Assembly: GCF_000764305.2 (NCBI RefSeq)
Contig: NW_025937525.1
Location: 47,860 to 111,859 of the forward strand
Direction of reading: 5' to 3'
Source: Hyalella azteca
Lineage: Eukaryota > Arthropoda > Malacostraca > Amphipoda > Hyalellidae
Length of the DNA: 64,000 nucleotides
The notes below the pieces were generated by a model. The model was not told the DNA's origin and made no database searches. It saw nothing but the letters and a program-made list of their open reading frames with translations. Of this stretch, positions 32,040-42,130 are shown piece by piece (position 1 is the stretch's first letter; every line of letters starts with the position of its first letter). A program made the translations under genes and the position numbers.

Positions 32040-34419
32040 ATAAGTATGTGTATAAGTATAGTATAAGTATAAGTTTAGTATAGACTGTATAGTATAGTAT
32101 AGTATAGTATAGTATATATGTATAGTATCTTCGGCATTGAAGAATAGGCCTGGATAGGCCTCTCGCCGATTCTTGTACTTTTCTTGACTAGACTGGCCTT
32201 TTGATCAAATCTTTTCAACGGACGGTAGATTTAAAATCTCTTCTAGATATCAGTTGTTCCGTAGGGTACGAGGCATTTCAAGACTAAAAAGATGCTCCCT
32301 TGTCTTTTCTGTTCTTGAAGGCGTTCATAATCGGAGCGTCAACAATATCTTCAGGGAGGCTGTTCCACATGTCGGTGACTCGAAGCGAGAAGAAATGTTG
32401 TCTAGTGGATAAGTTGCACCGTAGTTTTTTTTAGTTCATACCTGTGGCCCCTGGTGTTGGTTCTTGTTTCAAATTCTATTAATCCTTCTGGGACCTTGTA
32501 CAAACCATGAGTATACTTGTATACTTCAATGAGGTCACCACGCAGGCGACGATAACGGAGACTGGGAAGCTTCATAATCTTCAACCTTTCTTCATAAGAC
32601 TTGCCCTTTAAGCCTGGAATTATCCTAGTTGCACGTCTTTGAACACTCTCAACTAAATTTTTGTCCTTTTCAAGTCTCGGTGACCACACAATGTTTCCAA
32701 ACTCTAGGTTCGGGCGCACGACAGAGGTAAACAACAGCTTCATCATTTCTATATCTAGGTACTCGTAGGAGCGTCTGATTAGCCCAAGCAGTTTATTGGA
32801 TGTATTAACTTGCGTTTCAATATGCCTATAAAATTTCAGCTCCTTGTCGATACAAACTCAAAGATCTTTTTCCACGCAAGACTTCTCAATCATTAGCCTC
32901 TCGTTGCAACCGTGTCTTCTCATTCTGTAAGCTTGCTGTTCATTGTTCTTGCCGAGGTGAAGTACTTTACACTTGTCAGCATTGAAACGCAGCTGCCACG
33001 CATCAGCCCATTCAACTAAACTATCAAGATCGTTTTGCAGTTGCACTTTATTTGACGCATCCTTAACTGTATTACAAACTTTTGTGTCATCGGCATACAT
33101 GGAGCACACGCTTGACACTACATCTGGTAGATCGTTTATAAAAGAAACTAACAAAACAGGTCCAAGAACGCTTCCTCGCGGTACGCCACTGCGCACAGTT
33201 ACCCAGTCTGATACGGTTCCGTTAATGCTGACTCGTTGTCTTCTGCCTACTAGGAAATTCCTGATCCATTGGAGTACATTTACCTCTATTCCCAAAGAAT
33301 TCACTTTACGTAACAGTCGCTCATGCGGAACACTATCAAATGCCTTGGCAAAATCGAGGTACAGTGCATCCACTGGCACCCATTCGTCCAGCAGGCCGAG
33401 TCCAATTATTCAAGGTAGACAGGAGATTAGTGGTGCATAATCTGCCAGCAATAAAGCCATGCTGACAGTCTGATAGAAGATAGTTAACAGTCAAGTGATC
33501 GATTATCCTATCCCTCATAACCGATTCCATCACCTTACACACAACACTTGTGAGACTTACAGGACGGTAGTTACCTGGGTTACTTCTGTCACCTTTTTTG
33601 AACAGGGGAGTCACTTGGGCTTCTTTCCAGTCGGCCGGCAAAGTCCCTTCGATTAAGGTTTTTCGAAAGAATACTGTTAAAGGGCCGGCCAGAACGGTTG
33701 CTAATTCGTTGAGTAATCTATTGTGGAAACAGTCTGATCCAGATGACTTGTTGGGATTCAGGGAGACCAGGCGCTTGAGAACCTCCTCTTCATGTATCTC
33801 GAAACTAGTTAACTTCGAGTCCACTGGTCGCTCCTCAATAGCTGGAATACTGTTCAAGTCCTCATCTGTGAAGATGCTGCTAAAGAACTGATTTAGAACA
33901 TTAGCCTTGCCCTGCTCAGAAGATATCTTCCGTTTATTTACATTAAAATCAGCAATACCGTCCCTAGCTTGGCATACACTTCGAACTAGCATACAAGAAG
34001 AAGGCTTTCGGGTTCTTTTTCGAGTTTTTGGCGACGTCTTTTTCAAAATTTTTGACTACGGTGCGACAAGCTTTTTTAGCTTGATTTCGAGCTCTTCCAT
34101 ACAGGTTATACTCAGCATCGCTGCGAGTTCGTAAATAACGCTTGTAGGCTTCTTTCTTTGCCTTTAGCTTTGCTTTAACCGTATTGTTCATCCACTGTGT
34201 TTTTCTGACTCCTCCGAGCTTTATTTTAGGTATACACGCATCAACTGCAGACATAACCGTGTTCTTGATGAATGACCAAGACTCCGCCACATTCATGTTC
34301 ATGATACAGTCCGAAATGTTCGCTGCACTCACTGATTCACGAAGTTTAACAGTCGTCTCTCGCAAAGTTGAAACGTTCACTCTTCCGAGGCGTCTTTTCT
34401 GAATAGCACTCGATACTGA
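32040..34419 (-). pseudogene. CR1-like LINE: linker, reverse transcriptase and 3' tail
   Basis: Read on the minus strand. From 34419: VNVSTLRETTVKLRESV linker, then NTVKAKLKAKKEAYKRYLR, then the RT domain: ANVLNQFFSSIFTDEDLNS, VTPLFKKGDRSNPGNYRPVS, LYLDFAKAFDSVPHERLL, SGVPRGSVLGPVLLVSFIND and the catalytic MYADDTK. The C-terminal part (NIVWSPRLEKDKNLVESVQR, RRLRGDLIEVYKYTHG) is typical of CR1-group elements. Damage: a four-base insertion near 33970, a one-base shift near 33365, an in-frame stop at about 32862, and an extra A in the A-run near 32428. The 3' UTR ends in a (CTATA)n-type microsatellite at 32040-32130. The endonuclease region lies farther upstream, split off by insertions. Confidence 0.88.
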
Positions 34420-35694
34420 AAAACAATGACTGATGGTGACTTTTGCCCTGTAAGGAATTCATACAAACATAACGGCAAACAATTTTATTGAAAACCCAGC
34501 GAACAAAACTTCGGATCCAGCAAAGTAGAATACCGGAACAGCAGTGGATGCAGTTGAGCAAACTGAAATTAGAAAAAGAGACCTTACTTAATGAAGGCCA
34601 GAGCTTGAGAAGTGATTTTATCAATTATGCTCAGTAATTCCAATTTAGCGGTACAAAACTTGACAGTGAGCGCATCACCCAGTCTAACCTCAAGTGAAAC
34701 AACGTGTACATCAGAAATAATGTCGCGCTGGCTGCACTGGAGGCATGAAGCACACGGCAAAAGAGATGCGACGAGAATATCGGAGGTTATACTGTAAATT
34801 AATAGTTACGAACCAAAATTAGATTGATCAACAAGCGCTATTGTATCGTATGCAAATATTCACTTTGAGGATCAGCATATATGGATCAATTTATATAAAG
34901 TAAGGTCATATATTTCGAGACTAACCTTCTAATTTATTACCGCTGGGGTCAATTTAGAAGTGGCTTGAAAGCCGTTTAGAGGTAGGTGTTTGACAGTGCA
35001 ATTAAGTGCAATGGTTGGTAAATTAATGAATGGTCGACCCAACTTGGGCCGACCATTCATTAATTTACCACTTAATATCGTTAATAGGGTTGAAGCGCCA
35101 CAGCGCGTAAAGTTAAAGGCTCGAAAGCAGGCAATACTGCCAACGTACTGAGTGGCAAGTATAATTAAGGCATCAGAGACGTCTTAAACTAAAGGGTTGG
35201 GTCAAACCAGAATAGTAACGTGGCATGCGTTAACTTGATAAAGGGCCCATATGGCATGCATTAAATCAAAAGATGATAGGAAGTGAATTGCACTCTGGTC
35301 ACTGTGAGCACTACAATAGCCTAGAACACCATTTGAGTCACCTCCGTATCACATAAGCAGTCAAAAGTAAAAAAAGCCTTCATGCTTCTGTCGTTCTTTC
35401 GACATCGAGACTTAATCTAACTTAATCTTCAAGGTCTCCGTTACATTAGAACGGAACATAATTTCCAACAAACTGAACAAAATTTCTAATAGCCCAACGG
35501 AGCCTCGTGGCGAAGCTCTTCTGCCATTAATTCTTCACTAGTAAACACTAGGTGACTAGGGCTAGAGTATTTGGTGTCTGATTACCTCTAAAATGGGTTG
35601 GCTTTGTGATGTGCTGGTATAAAAATGAGTCTCTCAGAGACTCCATGAAAAAGGATGATGGGTGATTCTCATCCCTTGGAGAGGATTAATGTGC
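34420..35694. other. Sequence inserted in or replacing the EN-RT linker of the CR1 LINE
   Basis: About 1.27 kb stands where a CR1 protein would need only roughly 300 bp between its endonuclease and linker regions. No coding region is recognisable. It contains a 21-bp perfect hairpin at 35016-35070. Its ends were not resolved. Confidence 0.45.
35016..35070. repeat. Hairpin with 21-bp perfect stem
   Basis: Arms 35016-35036 and 35050-35070 (TGGTAAATTAATGAATGGTC and its reverse complement) flank a 13-base loop that itself contains CCC/GGG. ATTAAG/CTTAAT words just outside extend the symmetry. Possibly a foldback or MITE core. Confidence 0.9.
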
Positions 35695-35990
35695 CTAGTC
35701 TATTTCTGGATGGTTAAAGCCACCAACGATTAACGTATGCGACCTGCTGAAAGTCATGCTTGGTAGAAGACTGTTCAGTACTTTATCGTTATCAAAGGAA
35801 CTGTTGGGTGATCTATACAGGACACCTATTAGGAGGCTATCCCTGCTTTTTAAAGAAAGCTCACACCACACTGATTCTCTAGCTGATTGGTGCTCTGCTG
35901 CATGGTAACTTAACTTGTCGGGCCCCATAAAAGGTTCTAACCCACAGAGCTACACCTCTGGCCCCTCGTGGTCACTGATGGTGGATTTTG
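35695..35990 (-). pseudogene. CR1-like LINE: middle of the endonuclease domain
   Basis: Minus-strand reading: GVALWVRTF near 35960, then SVWCELSLKSRDSLLIGVLY, RSPNSSFDN and HTLIVGGFNHPEID, the pattern of the LINE apurinic-type endonuclease (LIG-YRSP ... GDFN), with G in place of the first catalytic-motif D. A frameshift separates the first from the later part. It belongs with 40027-40209 and 32040-34419 as one interrupted element. Confidence 0.75.
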
Positions 35991-36104
35991 GCTGTGCTCC
36001 CTTGTGACTTACCTGCAGCCTCGCCTTGGATTAGCAGCCTTCGTGACGTGAGTGTCGCTAGGAATTAGTGACTTTACTTTTTTGCCTCTGTCTCTACCAT
36101 TCTT

Positions 36105-36647
36105 TTGTACACACGACTGCAGTCCCATCATACCTGTGTTTTCACTCCCCCCTCCCCATCCCCCCATGCCCCCTCCTCCACCTCCCCATCCCCCCTCATG
36201 CCCCTTCCCCCAGGGGGCACTTCTGCCTCGAACCCGATGGGCTTGCCCCAGAGGGCGAGAGGCAGTGGCCCCCCACCATCATCAAGACCCAGAAAGAGGA
36301 AAAGCATTGACGATCATTACGAAGACTCATACATCTCAGGACCCGGACTCGACGAACCGATCCCAATCAAACTATTTAGGAGCTCCAAAGACAAAGTAGA
36401 AATCCCCCTTGACCCATCTAACTATTGGTGTGCCGAAGAACTAAAGAAGAAAGACTACGGACTGAAGCTCTCGGTGAAAGACGCAGACTCTTCAAAAATA
36501 ATCGACTACCTGAAACGTGACAAACTAAAGATACAACAACCGCTAATAAACATCATTCCCCACGACATCGTCACCAACATGGACAAACATTCGACAACAA
36601 CCACCAAAAAGACAAAGCACTCCACATTCAAACACCTATCACAATGA
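36105..36647 (+). CDS. LINE ORF1-like protein
   Basis: 180 codons, first part Pro/Ser-rich from the C-rich leader, then a charged segment (SRPRKRKSIDDHYEDS, LKLSVKDADSSKIIDYLKR, DKHSTTTTKKTKHSTFKHL). No zinc knuckle or RRM is evident. The start is uncertain because no particular codon is favoured by context. It overlaps the ORF2 start by one codon frame (ATGA), suggesting reinitiation. Confidence 0.5.
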   Translation: MYTRLQSHHTCVFTPPSPSPHAPSSTSPSPLMPLPPGGTSASNPMGLPQRARGSGPPPSSRPRKRKSIDDHYEDSYISGPGLDEPIPIKLFRSSKDKVEIPLDPSNYWCAEELKKKDYGLKLSVKDADSSKIIDYLKRDKLKIQQPLINIIPHDIVTNMDKHSTTTTKKTKHSTFKHLSQ

Positions 36648-37357
36648 CCTCCCCGCCCTCTCTAAAGATAATACAACACAACGTCCGTCACTGGCAAAAC
36701 AACAGTTACACTCTTGCAAACATCTACAACCACATAGACCCTGACATAATACTAATCAACGATCACTCCAACACAGACACCAACAATCCACTCAAAATAT
36801 TCAATTACAACGTACACACCGGCAAAAAAGACAACACAATCCACTCCGGTGCTGCCATAGCAATCAAACGACCTACCACATACAAACTACACGACAACTT
36901 CCACACAGATATGCTAGCAATCACAATTGATACCCAACAAGGACCCATCACAATAGGTACGACATACATCCCACCCCGCACAGACTACATCAACTACATC
37001 GACTTCCACACACTTTTGAACAGGCCACATCCCGTATACCTCCTCGCAGACCTAAACGCACGACACACCACACTAGGGAACTCATCCTCCAACCACGTAG
37101 GCAAACAATTACACTCACTCATAACCCGACAGAAGTGCACCCACATCGGCCCATACTTCCCAACCCTCATCACACACAACAGCACAACATCACCAGACAT
37201 AGTCCTAACCAATAATAAAATATTCCACAACATACACCTACAACCAGGACCCATCACACCGTCAGACCACATTCCAATAATAGCCACAATTTCTGCTAAC
37301 CCCATACAAATTCCCATTCGCCCCCGCAGATCCTTCCATAGAGCCAACTGGACCTAA
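36644..37357 (+). pseudogene. LINE ORF2: apurinic-type endonuclease domain (part 1)
   Basis: Begins MTSPPSLKIIQHNVRHWQNN, the start of an exonuclease-endonuclease-phosphatase fold (IIQHN). It continues with IILINDH, GAAIAIK, ITIGTTYIPPR, VYLLADLNARH (D-N pair), SPDIVLTN and SDHIPIIA near the end, so all the motifs of the nuclease are recognisable. A TAA at 37355-37357 stops it just after RANWT; the same frame then continues unbroken to 38452, so this is a single nonsense change or small indel in an otherwise continuous ORF2. Confidence 0.8.
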
Positions 37358-38921
37358 TACAAACAAACACTATCCCAGTACACAGTCCCCACACAAACAA
37401 ACCCTACTTTGGAAGAAATAGATACGCATTTAGACAACTGGACAAAACACATACAGGACGCAACCGACACTTCAATCCCCACTATAACGCACCGCATCAT
37501 TCCCGGCATCAAACCTAATCACGAAACATTACTCATACAAACACAATATCAAGCTACACTCCAATACATCCACACACACGGACCATCAATTGCACTCAAA
37601 AGACAACTCATTACCCTACGCCAACAACTACAAACAGTATACAGACACATACAAACACAGACATGGCAGGACCTCATAGACACTCTAGAAACGCAAACAG
37701 ATCCCAAAAAATTCTGGTCCTCACTAAAACGCATGCTAGGCTCCAACACCAAACAAACCATCCCATACCTCAAACACAACATACAACATGACACACCCGA
37801 ACAAAAAGAACCCATCTTCCGCAAACACTGGCAGGACATATTCACACAGAACGACACAGACAACGAAGACTTTGACATAGAACACATTCACACCATACAA
37901 GACCAAATCAACAATAACATACACCTCATATATCCATACAATACCGGCGACCTTTCAAGACTCCACCCAGTAGACTTCCCACCCATAACCATCAGAGAAC
38001 TACAACGTACACTAAAAACATTTAAACAGAAAGCACCAGGCCCCACTGGCATCACAACCCTCCAACTCAAACATCTACCCAAAAACATGATACACTACCT
38101 TCTATACATATTCAACTACTCCATCTCCGCTGGATACTTCCCCGACTCCCTGAAACACGCCATTATGATCTTCCTCCCCAAACCCAACACATCACAACAC
38201 CAAGTTCAAAACTATAGACCAATTTCATTACTAGACATACACGGGAAGCTTTTGGCCAAAATACTCAACAACAGACTATATGAACACCTCACTTTCCACA
38301 ACATACACAACACTAGGCAACACGGGTTTAGGAAACTCAGAGGGACACACACAGCACGGGCTAGCCACATTCCACGAAATATTCGCCATAAACACAGCAC
38401 AAAAACACACCACCGACATAGTGCTCCGCGACGTGGCCAAAGACTTCGATAAGGTTTGGCACGCCGGACTACAACACAAAATCATCCAACTTAACCTCCA
38501 CCCATCCTTCACTAAAACACTTGCAGACTACCTTACAGACAGAACAGCATCCATCAGAATAAGAAATCACATAGGTCCCCCACTCCAACTCCAAACTGGT
38601 GTACCCCAAGGGGCTTGTCTCTCCCCCACATTATATAGCTTCTACACACATGACCTCCCACCACCACTACCCAACACAGATTACATAGCATTTGCAGACG
38701 ACATAACACAAATAACAACAGGACGCTACAAATACAACTATGCAGCACAACAAACACAACACGCCATCCAACAGATAAACACATTCGAAAACAAATGGCT
38801 AATTAGGACCAACACCACCAAGTTCGAAATCATCCCCATCAACAGACAAAAAACATCCGACATATTCATAGACAACACTCACTACCCATACTGCCATACA
38901 CGAACAACGGTAAAGTTTTAG
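37358..38921 (+). pseudogene. LINE ORF2: linker and reverse transcriptase (part 2)
   Basis: In frame after the stop: KFWSSLKRMLGS, then RT motifs KAPGPTGITTLQLKHLP, IFLPKPN, VQNYRPISLLDIHGKLLAK and RQHGFRKLRGTHTA. A frameshift at about 38345-38365 moves reading to the next frame: LATFHEIF, VLRDVAKDFDKVWH, LQTGVPQGACLSPTLYSFYT and the intact catalytic IAFADDITQI. The frame ends at 38921, after which the C-terminal region continues in other frames to about 39330 (IHRFYHLPPNIKRTL, LQKVQNKALKFITD). The element is inactive from at least three lesions. Confidence 0.82.
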
Positions 38922-39739
38922 GTCTAAAATTCACAACACACGGTTTTAGGTCCCAAGTAACAATTAGGAAAGCAATAGCCCTCACAAATTTACATAAAAT
39001 ACACAGATTCTATCACCTCCCTCCAAATATAAAACGTACCCTATACCTCACCCTTGTTAGGTCAGCCCTCATTTATCCCCCAATACCCTACACACACTAT
39101 CCAAAACAGCAATATCACAATTACAGAAAGTCCAAAACAAAGCGCTCAAATTCATCACAGACACACACTGGTCCGACTTCATATCCTCCCAAACACTACA
39201 TGAACAATGCAACATTCCCACAATAAACACAGTCCTCCACCAACATGCTCGTAAAACCTGGTCCACCATCAAAACATACGATCCCCAACTTTTCAACCAA
39301 CTCACATTCCCCCACACGCCATAGCAAGGCAGCACCGGCTATTCCACAGCTCAAAAATGCTCGCACTAGGTCCCCTACCTCCACCTCTCTACAAATAACT
39401 ACACAGCGGACCATGCTGCACCCGTACGAAGTTGTTCATAATGCGGACGGGTGTAGCTGGTCCCAAAACGACACAACACTAAACACTCATGACACCATCG
39501 CACTGACGGACTGACGTTACTCACCGAGAGTGACGTACAGTAAAGACTCGACTAAAAACTTTGAATATACCAACCAACCCCTTACCTCTATCCGAGTCTC
39601 GAGCGACTCACCTACCGCCTTCATCTTCATCATCATCAATTACCATTATCATCATCCCCGCTCATTATCATATTCATCAAGAAAAATACCAAAAAAATAA
39701 ATAAAAAATAAAAATTTAAAAAAAGAGCGAGAACGCATG

Positions 39740-40025
39740 TATATATATATATATATGTAAATAGTGAACCACCATCCCCCCATCACCCACCATTCGGACG
39801 TATCTAAAGCCCCGACGGGTTCCCCCCTCCCCTTCCCCAGCCCCAAATACCCCCAATCACCTACAACCAACCCAATTATGCGCAATGCGCCTTTTCATCT
39901 CCTACTGTCGTTTCCATTTCTCCTTCTTCTTTCTGGCCACTCTGCGCCACCTCTTGTTTTTTTCAACTCTTTCCTAGTGGCACCGCACACACACACACAC
40001 TACACCTCTACTACACTGCTCTTCG
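39740..40025. other. (TA)n run and C-rich segment
   Basis: A TATATA run at 39738-39757 is followed by a C-rich stretch with CCCCCC blocks similar in flavour to 36150-36210. It may be the 3' UTR of the Jockey-like LINE. A short (CA)n occurs at about 39987-40000. Confidence 0.35.
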
Positions 40026-40026
40026 T

Positions 40027-40209
40027 TTAAATTATGAAAGCAATCAAAAACTGGCAAATGAAATTCAACTGGTAAAATTTCCCCCCCTCCCGTGATTTTT
40101 GGGGAGTGTCTGTAATACAAATAATGTCAATATGCTCGTTTCCGATCACAGTTAACAGTTCATTTCTTTTGTTCAAAACGAAATCCGAGTTCGTGTAGAA
40201 ACATTTCAA
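40027..40209 (-). pseudogene. CR1-like LINE: N-terminal part of the endonuclease
   Basis: Minus-strand peptide with FYTNSDFVLNKRNELLTVIG, then IDIICITDTPQKSREGG, the opening motif of CR1-type endonucleases (YTNAD..LNKR.EL ... ITE..PK). Here D replaces the usual E in ITE. Similarity ends near 40065, where the Jockey-like insertion and its flank begin. It is collinear with the fragments at 35695-35990 and 32040-34419. Confidence 0.75.
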
Positions 40210-40301
40210 AACCTTTTGTGCACTTCCATCTTAACTCGATGCGAGAAGAAGTGTTGTCGCGTCGATTAGTTATTACACAGTTTATTTAGTTTCTAGCTGT
40301 C

Positions 40302-40612
40302 GGCATATATATGTCGTGCCGAAATCGCGGAATTGCCGATTACATGGAATCGGCAGCCAGTTGCCGAATCTGTAGAATCGAGGATTTTGTTGCTGATTCA
40401 GAAAATCGGACGTTAGAGTTAGAGTTAAAACGTAAATCGATAGTTAGAGTTAGAAAATGTTAGATCAAGTTCGCTCAAGTTAATTTATATTTAACTATAA
40501 AAAAATTTGGCTATTCCTATAGTATAGAAATGCTGATTCTTCTACAGATTCGGCAACTGGCTGCCAATTTCATGTCATCGGCAATGCCGCTATTTCGACA
40601 CGGCATATTCAT
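40302..40612. mobile_element. Small element with about 75-bp terminal inverted repeats
   Basis: The left arm (40302-40376, CGGCATATATATGTCGTGCC ... AGTTGCCGAATCTGTAGAA) is mirrored at 40546-40612 (CTACAGATTCGGCAACTGGC ... CGACACGGCATATTCATG). The centre holds GTTAGAGTTAGA words. No coding region; MITE-like, family unknown. Confidence 0.75.
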
Positions 40613-40889
40613 GCATTTAGTTATGCATGTGCAGACCAGCTCGCCCATGCACCTCCGGGAGGATTCTACCCACTGCCTTCCGCTGTGGGCTTGAAGGGAA
40701 GCCTCTGGGCAGTTTATAGGCTGGGTAGGTTAGGTCAAGCCCACTCTTACCATGCTCTCAGGAGACTATAAAGTCGGCAATGCGTCTCTGACTAGTCGCT
40801 GATTGCGGTTGAGTGGCCGAACAGACCCAGAATAACCTCACCACAACCGTAGCGAGTCTCTCGCAGTCTCTACCATACCTTAATTTTTG

Positions 40890-41390
40890 TTAATGTATGA
40901 CGTCACGCAATTTCTATACTAGGCTGGCAGAGCAGAAAGGCAAGGGTTACATAATGGGGAACCTAACTGCCCTTCCCCCTCATTCTGTTGTACTTTTTCA
41001 GGCCGAGCAGTGCAACACCTCTGTATATGATACTGATTTAAAGTTCTAGCTTCCTCATCCGGTGTTACTGATCTACGAATTTTAGAATTATTATATATAT
41101 TCAAACAGAAGCCTATTCCGAATGCTGCTTTCATCTCCTATCCCATTGAAATGGCAAATAGGCAAGCCAGTTTACTAGTGTTCATTTCATGCCGTCATTT
41201 GCTTGTTACCGTTTTAATACCTGACAATGGATTTACTTTACTAATTGATGGTATTTGTGTTTCTAGGACTTGTGCTATGAACTGACGATGGAGCTGGTCT
41301 CCGAAATAAAGAATAATATTTAAATAAATTTTCTTTTATAAAGAAACGGAGAATTTTTGTGGTATTGTCTATGCTTTTAAATTCCTAGTT
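40890..41390 (+). mobile_element. Penelope-like 3' end, single copy
   Basis: Plus-strand remnant of the endonuclease C-terminus (CNTSVYDTD, then across shifts DLRI-type and KQKPIPNAAF-like words) followed by the terminal repeat. The hammerhead-like motif CTGACGA, GGAG, loop, CTCC, GAAATA lies at 41282-41309, with its last helix base lost. Homologous to the right arm of the 25.1-26.1 kb unit. Confidence 0.65.
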
Positions 41391-41399
41391 AAATTTTCG

Positions 41400-41980
41400 T
41401 AGATTCTGATATTGTACTCGCTACGCACTGCAATCTAAGTGATCTCATTACCAACGACGACACCAGTCATAAGTCGATATCCACCACAAATTAGTGATGA
41501 ATTCAGTTGAAACATGGCTATTTCGGGTAAAATTGGCTCCTTTTATTCGGTCTTATTTGAAGACCCGATCGTTGTATTTGCCTTCAGAGTTTAAGCTGAT
41601 GCAGTTGATTTAGATCCTAATAAATCATGTGATGACAAATGTTTAGAGGAATATTTGATCAAATTGGTGGGATATAATTTTGAGCTTCATCCATATAGCT
41701 CAATGAGACATTTGAAAATCAGACATTTGCTAATTTTTTTGAATTTTTATTTGAGAACATTCACTGCCCGACAGAATGGTGAATAAACAAACAGATTGGT
41801 GCATAATTAACTCAAGATCGCCGGTTGGAATCCTCAAATGCGTTCTGTGACCAGTTCCGATAATATCACAACAGAGTCAACTACTCTTGAGTAATATTGA
41901 ATAAGTGCAAACGGCTCATTACAGGATGGTTTTTGACTCCTAGGATGAGCCTTTTAACTAGGACCATAGGATGGACTCCT
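41400..41980. other. Intergenic, nothing recognised
   Basis: AT-rich single-copy-looking sequence downstream of gene 3 (minus strand). Confidence 0.4.
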
Positions 41981-42130
41981 GGGCCTATACTTTCAAAAAA
42001 GATATCGTAAGATATCGTAAGTTCGTCAGCCAATCATTGACGGTCTTTCAAGCAAAATCCACCAATCATAGACAAGAAAATAGAGCGTAAGTATTTACGT
42101 TCACTTAGCGAATTTTGAAAGTATGGCCCC
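41981..42130 (+). mobile_element. MITE family GGGCC-TATACTTTC, copy 3, abutting the gene 3 stop codon
   Basis: Same 147-150 bp element as 3965-4111, with both inverted ends intact (GGGCCTATACTTTC ... GAAAGTATGGCCCC). Its last C at 42130 is the complement of the final G of the TAG stop codon of gene 3, so the 3' UTR of gene 3 begins inside the MITE. Confidence 0.82.

Larger units (their letters stand above)
36000..39720 (+). mobile_element. Jockey/I-group-like LINE
   Basis: ORF1 and ORF2 overlap by ATGA at 36644, as in many LINEs. ORF2 contains an endonuclease and reverse transcriptase, and the 3' end passes through an A-rich tail (39690-39730). The plus strand is strongly G-poor and A/C-rich throughout, unlike its surroundings. 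It interrupts the minus-strand CR1 element, whose endonuclease halves lie on both sides (35695-35990 and 40027-40209). Exact borders and target duplication were not resolved; C-rich DNA continues to about 40020 and may be part of it. Confidence 0.8.

Noticed and set aside
36994..38784. Several minus-strand ORFs of 60-117 codons
   Set aside because: Antisense shadows of the G-poor LINE ORF2; the skewed composition removes stop codons on the other strand.
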